A stretch of 64,000 nt of DNA from Sanghuangporus weigelae (GCA_033182465.1 CP137318.1:3038001-3102000), one strand, 5' to 3'; counted from the first letter of the stretch, positions 35,223 to 49,532 are shown. The notes: a model not told the origin generated them from the sequence alone. Numbers and translations: made by a program.

Positions 35223-37383
35223 GTTCTGGGGTGCAAAGGATGACACGTTATGTTTTATTTCTAAGATGAAGGTAACTCATGGTTCGCGCGATTAATCGCC
35301 TATTCAATAGTGATTAGTCAAAGCTTGACGAAATGAATGATCGTTATGGACTCACTTCAGCATTCTTGTTTTTCTTCCTTTTTTCCTTTCCTTTTCTTTT
35401 CCCCTCGTGTCTGCAGGCGGTTTCGTGCGCTAAGTCGTCAGGATCAGACTGTCAGACTTCATGATCTTCTCTTTCTTTTTAGTCCTGACTTATTCCCCTC
35501 AAGAATTACTGGATGGCTTTCTTCCTCCATTCCTTTACTTCAAGCACCTTTGTTCTGCATCGCACCACGCTTTCTTGCTGCACTTCTACTTCCTTTTGTT
35601 GTTTCATGATCATCGAACCGTCACTCTTCTTTTGTGTTTAAAAATAAATCTATCAATCCAACTTTTCCTCTGCGATACACGAATTCTGCAGAAGCTCGTC
35701 ATTCTGAACCCTCACCTCTGGATTTAGGATACAAGCGGTTTCGGGAGTGGTCGTTAATCCCATGAAGCCTGAATTCAAGACCTGTAAACACTACTGCCGT
35801 GAAGTTCGGTTGCACAAGAGACGACTGCAGTCAAGTCGCCACAAACACATATTTCTTGTAGCCGATAGCATTTTCATTCTTGCATTAAGCTCGTCGATGC
35901 TGTGCGGTATATTATCTGAGTGTCTTGTGATTGTCATTGGGGTGAATGCCGATAAGTCTATTTTCACTCGTGCCGCCGCTGCGGGGAATGCAGCCGTGTA
36001 AAAGTGGGTAAAGTAAGGCGCTTCGTCGTGGAGCTAGAAATTAGACGGGAGAAGCAAGACCGGCAGTCATTGCAGAGATTCGCATTGTGTTCCCGCTCTC
36101 TCGAAGAAAACCTAATCAATACAAAATAGAGTTAACGAAACGCATGTCTTACACCCGCGTTGATGTATACGGCCGCTTGTGTGGCGAGGAAATGAGCGCT
36201 GCGATTAATGCAACCGGCAGATTCATCGAAGGTACGTACATTGATTAGTAGCGCTCAGATATGAATTAAGAAGAGCTGACGAGATAAAGGGAGAATAGCT
36301 GAGTGGTTCTTGCATTCACGGATGATTCAAACGCTGCCGCGATAGCTGTTAGGTGCGACATTTCATGAGCGCAAGTTGCTATTGGAACAAGTCGGGAATC
36401 GGTGTTGGTGACAATCCGGTCATTAGCACAGGACGCAGAAGGTCGGCGGTGATGCTTGTAGACTACCACCAGAAGAACGGCAGGTGAATTGAGTGGTTGA
36501 CCATCCTGCCTCTTCATTTCGGTCAGTACTTTCTTCCTGACTTTGTCACTGTGCTGAACTCGTTTCCACGGTGTAGTACGGAGATTAGGGCTCATCAGGA
36601 ATCTGCAAACGGAAGCGGTGAATAGCTGAGGATATGGTCCGGCCGTCTTGTACTGCATACATAAACAAACAGTCAGACGGTTGAAGACGCCAAATGTGGA
36701 ATTTGGTGGCCTTCTAAAGTGATCGGTGCCAGTGGTGTTGAGACTATCTTTACTAACACCCGCCCGCGTTTAGTGGGGAACACTTGCGTTCATCTTAGAA
36801 TTCGGCAAGGTGAGGGATTGAAGATGAACATCAAACTCATGTGCAAGAGCAAAAGCGAGAAGAACGGAGGAGAGCAAGTTGAAAGAGGCAAAACATGAGG
36901 TACTTGATGAATGTCAGTGGAAGGTTCGGGCAAGTATAACACGGAGGGAGGGCACTGCCCCCAAGCTCATAGGCGTTAGGATGGATGAGCGGTGCTTTGG
37001 AGTGGAGATTGGGCGGAATTACTACTCACATCAGTTTATCCAGTATTTTCAGTTTGATCCGAGTATTATATAATTATTCCTTACTCGAATAGGACTATGA
37101 CAAATCAATCACTCCACAAATGCGTATCTCCCGTTCCTGTGTCTTGCCCATACCCTACTACGACGAGCTCACACTTACAACACGCACTATCAATATTTTG
37201 TCATAATTCACATACAACTAAAGCCGGAATTATCTATCTCATCGTATTTGTTGTATCACACGACTAAAGATCAGCCAAGATACTCTCTTTGCTTATCGAT
37301 TAATTTTGCGTCCAGTACAGCGCTAGCCATTTGCAACGTTTGCTGGCTCTTACGATCACTGCTGAGATACTGCTGAGTTGCTC
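35223..37383. other. 2.2 kb without a supported gene
   Basis: It begins with a T-rich plus-strand stretch (35360-35660), probably the 3' end of the CCCH transcript. A 130-codon minus frame at 36266-36658 and several smaller frames show no family match, start context or consistent splicing. The last part (37080-37380) is AT-rich and serves as choline kinase promoter. No repeats were noticed. Confidence 0.35.
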
Positions 37384-39058
37384 ATGACGCCGCCGACGCT
37401 CGGACTTGAATTGTCTTCTCCATCCCCGATGAGTACGCCAACGGCGAATCTCAGTGCTGTGTCCTTGAACAGATCCTCGTCTGTGTCTTTGCGTGGCAGG
37501 AGTACAGACTCCGTCAGAAGCACGTACCCAACAATATCAAGGACTTCATCGAATGCATCTATTCCATTTGGCTCGGATGAAGAAGTCGAGGAGGTTAGAG
37601 AGGCGGGGTTGAGACATGCGAAGGGCAGGCTAAACGCAAAGTAAGTGCATTTTCTACTCGTGTCATCAATGCCCCGACATTCGAGTCAGGCTTGAATTGG
37701 TGTTTGCTTGCTTGCTGACAAGAATTTCCGTACGTTGAATGGTGCACCTCTCTAAGGCGCTATAGGACTCTAGAATTCGCCGGAGACTTGCTTGAAATCA
37801 TTCTTGCACTGAAGGTTCCGACGTGGTCGTCCTCAGACACGCTGTCAGCCGAGGGGGTCAAAGTATTCAAAGTCTCTGGGTCCTTAACAAATGCCGTTTT
37901 CTTCATTTCATACCCGAGTAGTCCGTCCTTGAGAACTATCCTCCTTCGCATCTACGGTCCATCATCTTCTCAACTCATCTCCCGTCCGCATGAATTGCAT
38001 ACATTACATGTACTTTCATCAAGATACCGAATAGGTCCTCGGGTTTACGGAACTTTTGAAAATGGCCGGGTTGAGGAGTATTTCGAGTCTGCTGCTCTTA
38101 CCGCTGCGGAGATGCGTGATCCGATTATCAGCGGTTGGATCGGTGCCCGAATGGCGGAACTGCATTGCGCGGATATCGCGCTTATTGAAGAAGTTACGCT
38201 GGAGACACAAGGCGAGAATGCTGGATGGGAAGTTTCTGCTCGGAAGAACGTCCGTAAATGGCTGCCGTCTGCCCGCGAAGTTCTTCGGCTACCGAGTGTA
38301 AGCGATGAATTCAAATCTGCGCTGGATCTCGACAGATTCGTAGAAGATTGGGAACGTTACATGACTTGGCTGAGTAATTGGGAGAAGACAAATGGCGCTA
38401 GTAAGCGTGTGTTCGCTCATAACGACACGCAGTACGGGAATCTGCTGATGCGGAATCACATCAAGGAAGGAACACCAGGACATCGACAGGTAAAAGCGGG
38501 ATTCAGTTATATTGAATATCGTTGCTAACAGGGTTTCTTCTCGCTTGATACACTCAGATTATCGTGGTTGACTTCGAATATGCTGGTCCAAATTCAGCCG
38601 CTTTCGATATAGCTAACCATTTTCATGAATGGACAGCAGACTATCATAGTTCGACACCGCATATTCTCGATCCAGAGCGATACCCGACCGAACAAGAACG
38701 ACAAAACTTCTACAAGGCATACCTTACTCACGCCACGCCCTCTTTTACGAACGCTTCTGCGGCAACCGATGGACGATTGCAAGGAGAATTCCGCGGGAGC
38801 TTTGCATCGAATGGCGAAATTCCCCTGGACCTGGCGATGGAATCTAAAAAACTTGAAGGTCAGGTCGTGGCATGGAGCCCCGCATCGCATGCCATGTGGG
38901 CAGTATGGGGGCTTGTCCAAGCTCGAGAAGATTTGGAACTGGCGGCGCAGGCACAATCAAAGGGAATTGAACCGGACTGTCCTGAGTTCGACTACCTTGG
39001 GTATGCCCGGTGTCGAACGGAGAGGTTCAGAGCAGAAATTAATGCTCTTGGAATATGA
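37384..39058 (+). CDS. CKI1: Choline kinase (choline/ethanolamine kinase family)
   Basis: Cytosolic enzyme that phosphorylates choline with ATP, first step of the CDP-choline route to phosphatidylcholine. After a disordered Ser/Thr-rich N-terminus (first about 90 residues), the kinase fold begins with TLEFAGDLLEIILALKVPTW. ISGSLTNAVFFI-like sequence is seen as KVSGSLTNAVFFISYP, followed by LLRIYGPSSSQLISRPHE. The phosphotransfer motif is VFAHNDTQYGNLL (Brenner motif, catalytic Asp). After an intron near 38490-38558 comes IIVVDFEYAGPNSAAFDIANHF, the metal-binding Asp region. Three introns with clear sites. Start ATG 37384 is the first in frame; the preceding TTG is not needed. The N-terminal extension is longer than in bacterial or animal homologues but usual in fungi. 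Ethanolamine may also be used. Confidence 0.93.
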
Positions 39059-39642
39059 TATGGGATTGGTCATCTAACGGATATACGTCATGCAGGATAA
39101 ACACATGTACATATAATTTTGTGTAGTTTTCTTTTGATATCTGCCTCCGCCGTGTGAAGTTGCTATTATCTACTAGAGATACCAACTTAACCAAGCCGTG
39201 GGCGCTTCTCAAGGGCGTATGGTGCGGTAACTCCGGAGGATTGATGGCATTCATTTATAACTGACGACGGATCCTTTCTTCCGTATTACACTCGTGCCAG
39301 TGTCACGTCACGGAAGATCTTGATCGCGCATCTGGCGTGTTGTCGAGTTGGCCATAATCTTCTATTTGAACTGAACAGTATGGGTGGTGTAATCAGTTGT
39401 AAAAGATTCCCTCGGTGCCCGTCTTTCTCGGCGTTAGAAATTATTTGAAAGCACGCGTTTGGATCGTGTTGCATTATATTCCTGATATACGCATACGCAA
39501 TAAAAGACACATTTCGACGACAAAAATAAACAAAAATGGAGATAAGGTACAAACTACTGAGCAGTTCTACGAGCCATACATAGCGAGAATTTTGTTAGAC
39601 AATAAATCAAGGTGAAATACAGCAACCAATCACTAGCTGCCA
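39059..39642. other. Convergent intergenic region
   Basis: Space between choline kinase and an MFS gene that face each other. AT-rich, with no supported gene. Confidence 0.4.
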
Positions 39643-42281
39643 TTACGCAGGCATTACTTTCTCACTCTTGTCCTCGGTGTTTAAGTCATGTTCCTGATCG
39701 ATTGAGTCTGTGGTTGTTACTTTGATCAGGGGCGAGATCTGTCCGAGCAAGGTCAAATGAAATTGTGAAGTGTACGTAGCATGGGAGTTGAACGTACAAG
39801 TAAGGCTAGAGCCAGGCATGGTGTGCACACAATCCAGATTGTCTGTGAACGTCACTCAGACGTCTAGTCAGATATGATATCGATTTGATTTGCATACCTG
39901 AATAGCCGATGAAACGACTCCAAGAACTTCTTCCCGCAATAGAAGCGGTTGAAGCTTTGCCAGAGCTCGAAGATCAATAGATGTAGCCGATCCTAGAAGT
40001 TTGGCGTAGTCTGAGTGCGACAGACGTCCATTGAAAACCGCTGTTCCGACCGCCTGCGGATGGAAGGCACATGCTAAGAAAAAAACAGATAGTTCAATAG
40101 ATGACATTTCACATACCAGTCCGCATGTCGCCCCGGTAAACCGTACCAGGAAAAATGCACCTGTGGCACTTGCGATGTCTTCTGGACGCAGGGCTCTGGT
40201 AAGTACTTGATAAGGTGAATGAAAAAGCATCCCGATGCCGATGCCCGCAACCAAAGGGGCAATTTCTTGGAATGCCACGGGAGTACGTTCGCTCAAGGCG
40301 ATCAAGAGACCTTATCAGGCGGGTAACGTATGTAATTAATGAGACGGAACGTCGACAAAAGCAGTGACCCGATGACCAACGTACCAAAACCCGTCGCCGC
40401 AACAGCAAGTCCAGTCGCAATAACAAACTTCAATCCGATCGTGGATTTCGTCCTTCTTTGCCAGTAAGAAATGGACCACGCAGCTGGCATAGATGCGAGA
40501 GATGACCCGAGAGAATAGGGCAGCATACGCATGCCAGCCTCCAATCCCGAAGAGCCATTCACAGCCTGACAAAGGGATATCAGCTGATGCTTTATCACAA
40601 TAGATTCAGAAGAAAGGTGACCTGATAATAGAGCGCAAGGAAAAAGGTTCCGGCATTGAACGCAAAATTATGCAAGAAGCTTATGATAAGAATCGTGCCT
40701 ACAACGTGCGTTAGCAGATGAGGCTCGGTATCAAAGTTTTACCTACCGACGGTAACATTATCAAACATTCGAGAAGGAAACAGAGCGTCCCTTTTCGTAT
40801 GTTTCTCGTATATTGAACCTATAATCAAAACTACACAGCCCGCACTTAATGGCACGAGAGTCGCTGGGGACACCCCTACATAAATAGAAGCTCAATATGA
40901 GAAAAGCCGGCCAGAATCATTACGCACATCCGTACTGCGAAGAAAAATTGAATCCTAACACAACTCCGATGGTACCGCACATGAAGAACGCCCTAAGCCA
41001 GAAAGTATCAATGACGAGATCATGGAGCGTATGTTGGTCAGACGACTTACAACCCAAGAACATCAAATCTACGGCGGAGTTTACTCCAAGTCATGCCCGT
41101 CGCCGTGCAATGCGGAACATTTCTCAGAGAGAAGTGAAGCAATAACCAGGCTACAAGCGCGATGGGAAGATTTATGAAAACTAAACCGTAATTGAATAAG
41201 AATCTCGGAACCAAGTCGAAAAGGTGATTAGTCGTACATGCCCAGCGCCAACTCAAAATACCATTTGAGTCTATGAAGCAGTTTTAGAGTGTGACAAGCG
41301 GGAAATACTGGTGACGCACCGCTAAACACTCCGCCGAGTAGGGGACCTGCGTTAGAAGTATACAGCCTGAGTTGATAGCGCATTCAAGGACAAAGAGCCA
41401 CTCGCCTGCCACAGCGGATGCACTCCATGTCACACTGAGCGCTTGGGACCACTGAGCTCTTCGGTCCAAGCTTACAGATTCCGCAGTGATGAGCCATACG
41501 GCGCTGACTATACCACCCCCACCTGTACCTGCCACGGCCCGAAAGACACAAAGAGAGATGTAATTCTTTCCGTAGATTAATTCCATCATATTAATTAAAT
41601 GGAACAAAACGCTCACTGGTGCAAGTCCGCACAACAAAGAGCCAATCATAAAAATGGATATGCTGGAATACAGCACCGTCTGCGATGCTTTTAGATAATT
41701 TGAGATGAAATGAGATCACAAGATGACCTGCCTTTCTTCCTAGGATATCCGAAAATTGCCCGTACAGAGGTTGCAAAGCGGTCTGCGGCACCGAGTACGC
41801 GACGCCCACCCATGAGTATTGACTTTGAGGCGCATGGAGATCAGCGATAATCGTCGGTAAACTAGTCGATACTATAGTCTAAAGACAATAAATGAATAAC
41901 AATATACGCCCCCGAGGACGAAACGCACGGCATCAGTAGTCGCTAGAAACAAGACCATGGCAGCTCTATGAATCAAGTCAAAGAATGAACAACAGAATAT
42001 GATTGGTATTTGGAAACCTACCCGATGTGTGCAACTAAAAGATGGGAAAAGGATGGAACGATACTACTGGGCTTGTCTCCCAAAGGATTTATTTCAACGA
42101 CAGAAACAGTTCGAGATGAGGAGGGGCTATGAGTAGCCAAAGTCTGAGCCGCAGACGCATCGGAACGTTCGCTATGATCTCGAACTGTGTCGGTAATGGA
42201 GGGAGCAAGTGAGGATGGTGGGCAATCTGAAAGTCGAGTAGAACTGCGTTCTATAGCTGGAATGGCAGAATGACCAGACAT
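39643..42281 (-). CDS. MFS transporter, DHA2-like drug/H+ antiporter
   Basis: Plasma-membrane exporter family with 14 predicted helices. After a hydrophilic N-terminus (MSGHSAIPAIERSS to VVEINPLGDKPSS) come helix 1 (AAMVLFLATTDA) and TIVSTSLPTIIADL, the usual DHA2 motif D1. WVGVAYSVPQTALQPLYGQFSD and LGRKA form motif A. FRAVAGTGGGGIVSAVWLITA is the helix 4 region. WRWAC is followed by FINLPIALVAWLLLHFSL. The C-terminal half includes LIALSERTPVAFQEIAPLVAGIG and a conserved soluble part TVFNGRLSHSDYAKLLGSA. The end is a short acidic tail, stop at 39643. Start ATG 42281 is used because a longer open frame lacks ATG. Eight or more introns. Substrate unknown; drug or toxin export is a family guess. 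It is tail-to-tail with choline kinase. Confidence 0.85.
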
Positions 42282-43273
42282 GGTAGAACGAATCGACAAG
42301 TCGACCGTAGAGAATCGGGAAGAGAAGGGGAAGCTAGGATTTGCCTTTGGTTTGCAAGACTATTGCTGTACTTATAGCAAGGGGAGGATGTAGCGCTTGA
42401 CGCACGGTAAGACTTGCTTTTACGAGAACCATCTAAGTCGTCTGAAGCATTAGCAAGACCGGTTCTACCGGACTGAATGCCTCAATACCGTGAGGCGAGG
42501 ATTGGATCTTGAAGTGCAGATCATGACGAGGAGATAAGTTTTAGGCGGGTGAGTCGGATAACTAGGATGCGAGTTTCAAGGAGGCCGGGATCTAAGAGTA
42601 AGTGGCGTCTGTCGGAAGATCAGACCCGCACTAATGGTCGAAGGAACGGAAATGAGGAGAGAACAGGCGTGTAACTTCCTTTCCAAGGTTAAAAACTGCA
42701 TCATGCGATATGGTAACATCAGCATCGTTACAAGAGGAAAAAGTGGACATCCCGCCAAGGCAAAGGGAATGACACGTGAGCAAATGCCGAAATCTGCTTG
42801 AATGACACGTTTTAGCAGGTCCTTTAGACATCATCTCTTCTCAAACATGAGGCACGCGTATTCAGCCTAGCTCAGGGGCCCACTGGACCGCAATTCCGAG
42901 TTGCAGGATTCCCGTCAGCATGCCGTCAGTCATCAATCGCTCGGAAGCTGGACCCTGTCCGCTTTGTCGATATTAAATTTGACTCTGCAAATAAAATAAT
43001 CCATAATGGTTCGTGAGCGCTCGATGGTCTCACTGTAGTCTTATTATTTTCTATGTGATGTCTATTCCCACTCGCCTCCTATCGTATCGTCTGTGCCATC
43101 ACTGGTCCCGTTCTAGCCGGTAGCCGTTCGTCGCAGTGGTTCTTTCTCATTTTGCGTCCCTTTGTGCGGATTCGACATACCTGACCATCGAGAGAGAGAA
43201 AAGATGAGAAATTTTTCAGATAGCGAGAAGGACGGACCAGACGCGAGAAAGGGACGAAGAAGAGACACGCAGG
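42282..43273. promoter_or_regulatory. Spacer with MFS promoter; CACGTG box
   Basis: About 990 bases without a supported gene. It should hold the MFS promoter and the MDJ1 3' end. A CACGTG hexamer lies at 42773-42778, about 490 bases upstream of the MFS start. Short minus frames near 42576-42834 look like chance. Confidence 0.35.
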
Positions 43274-45137
43274 TCACAGCCCAGTAAGCTCCTTGAGCTT
43301 CCGCCAAGCGGAAGAGACCCATCCCTCCTCTCTCCCGCGCCAGTTCGTTGTATCTGAGAACGCATGCATACCGTTTGAATCGTCTGACGAGGTCTTCTCT
43401 GAAGCACTTCCTCCGGAGGACTTTGTTGTATTTTTGTGCGATTCACTAGGACGACTGAATGAAGATGACCCAGACTTTGACGTTCGACCCTCGACATCGT
43501 CCGCATACGCTTGTAATAGTTCTTTCTGGCGCTTCGTTAATGACCTATCAAGGTGATAGACGTAAATGTCAGTAGCGTGTCCACATTATCTGGTCGATTG
43601 GTTATCTTACCGCGGTAGCTGAATCGCGAATGATACAAAGAGGTCCCCTCTATCACCACCAGAACCATGTAGTCTTGGCATTCCGCGACCTTTCAGAACC
43701 ATTTCTTCTCCTTGTTGAGTCCCTGCGGGTACCCTCACATCTACATCGCCTTCTAACGTGGGTATTCTGACTCTTCCTCCGAGCAGTGCGGTATGCATCG
43801 GTATCCGAGCTTCGTAGTGAATATTCATTCCTTGCCGCCGGAACAACTTCGACGCCGCAACATTTACGCGCACAAGAAGATCCCCCTTTGGCCCTTTGCC
43901 AGAAGTTGGTGCATCTCCTTCATTCGGAACACGAAGCATCATTCCATCTTCCACGCCTATGAACAATTATCAATGAAGACGTAATGACTCGTTGTGACGC
44001 AGCACCTGCCTGGAGGTATATTGACTGTCACCGCTTTTCTGACTCTCACTCTACCATGACCACTACATTCTCCACATTGACCGCCTCGAGGTACTACCTC
44101 TCCAGATCCTTGACATGTTCCACAAGTTGTCTCCATGTGGAAGCCAGCTTGTACCACAAACGTCCGCGATCCGGATCCGCCGCACGAAGAACAAGTCATT
44201 TTCTTGACACCTGGCTTCAAGCCAGTACCAGAGCAAGCTCCACACTCCACGATAGGCATGACTGTCATTGTCTGTCTCGTGCCCTTGGCTGCGTCCATAA
44301 AACTTATTCCTATCCTGGCTTCCAAGTCATCCCCGCGAATATTGACGTTAGGTCCTCGTCCACTTGCTCTCCCACCAAACGCGCCGAACAGCTGTTCAAA
44401 CAGATCAGCTCCAGCACCGCTTGGTCCTGCTCGAAATGCGGCCCCGAAATCGCGGAAGCCACTGAACCCAGAACCTGCAAACCCAGAGCCCGTAAACGCG
44501 TTCGGATCAAAGCCCGGTTGCTGAGATGCCGCTCCGTATTGATCATATGCAGCACGTTTTCCTTCGTCGCTAAGAGTCTGAAGTATATTATGTTTTAATG
44601 GCAGATCGGAGATTTCTAGTCACAAGTAGAACATACGTCATACGCGGCTTGAATCTCGACAAATTTTTCCTGGGCATCCTTCTCCTTGTTCGTATCCGGA
44701 TGATATTTCCGTGCGAGCTAGAACATAAATTCACAAATAAGCTCTACTAGCAAATAAGAAGTAACGTACAGAATAGTAAGCCTTTTTAATATCAGCTAAA
44801 GGCGCATCCTTGGACACGCCAAGTACCTGATATGGGTCCTTGTGTGCCAGAGTCACAGAAGTTGTATGAAAGCCTCGTTTGAACTGCATTATTTACCGTA
44901 GACAAGAATGTTAGTTGGTAGCCGAATGGCCTGGCACGGACTTACTCGTCTTGGACGCGCCCGGATCTCGTCTTTGCCATCCGTAGTCCATACGGGTACC
45001 CTTCGTTCTCTCAGATCCATTACCCGTTTTGAAGTGATGGTCGCAAGCGTCCTAGAGGCATGTATACATCTCGATGTAGAAGCGGAACTTAGAGCAAAAG
45101 CCAAGATTGCTCTTTGGGCAGCCAATCTCGTTGGCAT
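43274..45137 (-). CDS. MDJ1: Mitochondrial DnaJ co-chaperone Mdj1
   Basis: Type I J-protein that drives mitochondrial Hsp70 in protein folding. The first about 60 residues ([17 protein letters not shown], Arg/Ser/Ala rich) look like a mitochondrial targeting peptide. The J-domain follows: [23 protein letters not shown], joined by splicing to [14 protein letters not shown], with the HPD motif intact. Next is a Gly/Phe region ([16 protein letters not shown]). The zinc-finger domain has four CxxCxGxG repeats: [32 protein letters not shown] (44040-44250). The C-terminal client-binding part includes [20 protein letters not shown] and ends [10 protein letters not shown]. Start ATG 45137 is the first in frame; the open frame to 45185 begins with GTG. 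At least five introns. Confidence 0.93.
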
Positions 45138-47171
45138 AGCGCAGCCTACAATCCGAGTCAGGCAGGAAAGGCGAGTAGAAAACACGTAGAATTGTCGAGT
45201 TTGCTACTGGATTAATAATATATCACATGACTCATATTACTATAGCGAGAGGAACATTCTCGATAAAGACCGTAGATCTGATCTGCAGATTCTCGTCTAC
45301 GGTCTACAATATATATCCTCCATCCTGAAGTTACTTCCGACACGACAGAATCAAGTACCAAGCCACAGCGCCTGCAGTTCTCCTTCTAAGCAGTGCTCAG
45401 TCTTACGACTTCTTGGTTCCTTTCCTAGCTAGTGGACCCAGGAGAATGCCAATTTTAGGATCTCTCCTTGAGGACCATCATAAGTTGCTTGGATTATTAT
45501 GCAATTGAATAACGATATCGCCTCGGCGTCTTGAAAAAGCACGTCCTTGGAACCACACCAGTTCTATCATTTTCCTCCACAGCTTCGGATGGTGGATGTC
45601 CCATTCTCATTCTTTCAATGGCAAGCAGCTCACCTATTTCCAAGTAATGTCCGGCGGGTCAAAAGCAGGTCATCCGTTTCAATCAGGGAACCGGAATAGC
45701 TTTCTTCACGAACTGGCTACAAATTTGGCTGGCTGGATCTTCTTCCTCGTTGAATGCACCCATAGATCATTATCTCCGCGTCGGACATGAAAAGGAAGGA
45801 TCCTGAGACAACTCCTCGTGATGAGCTCGGAAGAAATGACGATGCCTAAGCGGATAAAGTTGCTGAAAACTTCCAACTCGCCTAACGCATATAGCAGAGA
45901 ACATTCCGTATATGCAAGAACTATCTATCTGTGCTTGCGCGGCGTAATACTCACATGTGGCTCACGACATAACTAGTGGATATGCCCAACTCTTGGTTAG
46001 GAGCTTTCGCCGAGCCGAATAATTTCCTTCAGTTCAGAAAGAACGAAACTTTAGGCTCGTAATTCTTGATGCTCCGTTCAGGTTTGGAGCTAGGAATGGA
46101 TGCAAGAGCAGTACCGTGTAAATCCGGATTCGTCTACTGTCTCATCGTATACCAAAGCCTACGGCAGGTCTGTTGTGCAGAGATATAGGTCTCATTGTCT
46201 GCATTTTTTTTTTTTTTCTTTCTCGAAGATGATAGCCTGGATGATATCATCAGGTCTTTCATTTGAACCGAGATCTGATAATCTCAGCTGCCTGGTAGTC
46301 TCTCATTTCTGACCGACCGCCAGACCTCGACGGGCACAACTGACGTGCCAAAATTATCCGTTGGAAATGCGGGCAATGAATTTCAGAGAAAGGGACAAAT
46401 TATTTTTTCAATCCCGCAATGGTTCACTGACTGAATCTTGATAACACATGCTGACAGCCCCATGGACAGGTTTGGAATGGACTACAAAATTGACTTGACA
46501 GCCATGCTACAGCGCCAAAGAATCGTTTCAGGGGCTCCCTCTTACTTTGGAGAGAGAATGAGTTCTCACAACTGTTAATCCGGATGCCAAAGTGACCGTT
46601 ATAAGCATTGATTAAGGTAACATCGTGGCGGGATATCTTTTGGTCCAATTTTCTAATTGACTTCGTTATTCGGCCACTATTGCCTGAGGACATCGACAAA
46701 TTGCATTTCGCAATGCACTTGCTTAACCCAGAGAGTGAGGCTCATATCGCACTTAAGCATCTTCCTGCGAAGGTCAGAGTGCGACATCACTGGTGTTGTT
46801 AGTACTTTGCCGTTTTGTTCGCGTCGCACTAGGATCCGATTGTTAGAGTCATGGTCTGAATTCGGTACGAAACCGGCGGAAGGAATTGAAGCACAGTCAA
46901 ACAGAGCGAAGTTGTCCACTTTACTTTGGTCCTGAAATTACTAGTCGGGCGGGCCGATGTTTGTCCGGGAAGGCAGATGATCTATACAGTAGTCTACAGA
47001 GGCACGAATAGTAGTTTCCTCGAGCGGATTTGAATCGGCGCCTTCCATATCGAGAGCTAGGACGGAACTAAAGAAAAGACACAATTTGAACACGTTTGAT
47101 ATCCACAGTTTGTAACTTTCATATTGATTGTCCATTATTCTGATGCTCGATACTTATCGTCGAATTAGAGC
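45138..47171. other. 2 kb divergent intergenic region with no supported gene
   Basis: Upstream space of MDJ1 (minus) and the SET gene (plus). It contains a strong inverted repeat at 45267-45305 (listed separately) and a 14-base T run at about 46206. Frames at 46424-46699 (minus), 46608-46802 (plus) and 46941-47135 (minus) are open but have no recognised domain or supporting splice pattern. Confidence 0.35.
45267..45305. repeat. Inverted repeat / potential hairpin or cruciform
   Basis: Perfect 10-base arms, AGACCGTAGA (45267-45276) and TCTACGGTCT (45296-45305), flank a 19-base loop. Inside the loop is a 10-base palindrome, ATCTGCAGAT (45281-45290). A shorter pair, CGAGA and TCTCG, lies just left at about 45246-45262. 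It sits about 130 bases upstream of the MDJ1 start codon, so it may be a regulatory or structural element. Function unknown. Confidence 0.6.
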
Positions 47172-47896
47172 ATGCCTCATGCGAAGAAGTCCAACTATGC
47201 GCCGTCTCGTTGGCCCTCCGATGTCGGGTATCTGAGGACCATGTACTACCCACCGTCATTATCGCTTGACATGGTTCAATACATCAAAGGAAACAGCCCT
47301 GCAGTACAGTCATCAACCAAGCATCACATTGCTATTCGTCGGATTGACACCTCTACTCATCCTGCGAACGGTCAGATGGGTCTCTTTGCAACCAAGAAGA
47401 TCCCGCCTCGCACACATATCGCCGATTACTTTGGTGAACTCCACACGGACGACAGACCGAGTTCCGATTATGATCTGTCCTTGTATCGTACGCATGATGA
47501 TGAAGGACAAGCCATGAGTGTCGGAGTACGTTCTTTCATTGTTGTTGTTTTTCCTAGTGCAGCGACCCAAGCCAAGAGAACCTTGTATTTTGCACGCACA
47601 AATCGACACTGAAGATCGATGCAGCGCGTATGGGAAATGAAGCAGTACGTAACTGGAGCTCGCCCAGTTTCTTTTGTCATTATTGTGTTCACCGTTCTCA
47701 GTAGCGTTTCATCAATGACTATCGTGGCATCAAATCCAAGCCGAATGCTGTATTCAAAGAAAGAAGAACAAAAGAGGGAGAATTACGGATGAGCATCTAG
47801 AGCGGTGACGAAAAAGCAATTGGTAAGGGAGACGAAATCTTGGTATCTTACGGCAAAGCATGGTGGCAAGCAAGGTCGCATGAGCAGCATCATTGA
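47172..47896 (+). pseudogene. SET-domain protein with in-frame TAG before the catalytic tail
   Basis: Small SET-domain protein, likely lysine methyltransferase family. Exon 1 gives MPHAKKSNYAPSRWPSD to QMGLFATKKIPPRTHIADYFGEL. Two introns with gtacgt donors (47527-47620 and 47644-47706) join it to IDAARMGNEA and RFINDYRGIKSKPNAVF, the SET substrate/cofactor region (normally RFINH or RFIND). The frame then meets TAG at 47799-47801 after GELRMSI, where relatives usually carry Trp. It reads on cleanly for 31 codons including EILVSYGKAWW, which carries the conserved catalytic Tyr, to a TGA at 47894-47896. A product ending at the TAG would lack that Tyr. No splice pair nearby removes the TAG. It may be a recent nonsense change, a polymorphism, readthrough, or a sequence error. 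Confidence 0.7.
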
Positions 47897-48101
47897 GCTT
47901 TGCTCCACCTTTACGTATCATCTGGACATACGCAGCAAAAAGTAGCTTTCTTATTGCTATCTTGGATTGTGTTTGAAGCAACAACATTCAGCTTTGGAAT
48001 ATTCTAGGACAAATTACATTACAAGAGTCGTGCGTAGTTAGCACAAGATGGAGCTGTATTAGGATGGTATGCGGAAAGCTGGAGATGGAAGTTCATCAGT
48101 G

Positions 48102-49532
<1,431 letters not shown>

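Noticed and set aside
36266-36658. 130-codon minus-strand open frame (and a nearby signal-like stretch around 36840-36890)
   Set aside because: No recognised domain, the signal-like stretch has no upstream ATG in its frame, and no intron set joins the pieces.
46424-46802. Overlapping plus and minus open frames in the MDJ1-SET gap, including a PLLPEDIDKLHFAMHLL-like stretch
   Set aside because: Composition is suggestive but no family is recognised, and both strands are open, typical of chance.
46941-47135. 64-codon minus frame with a hydrophobic N-terminus that could be a small secreted protein
   Set aside because: It begins only 36 bases from the SET gene start on the other strand, has few cysteines and no supporting context.
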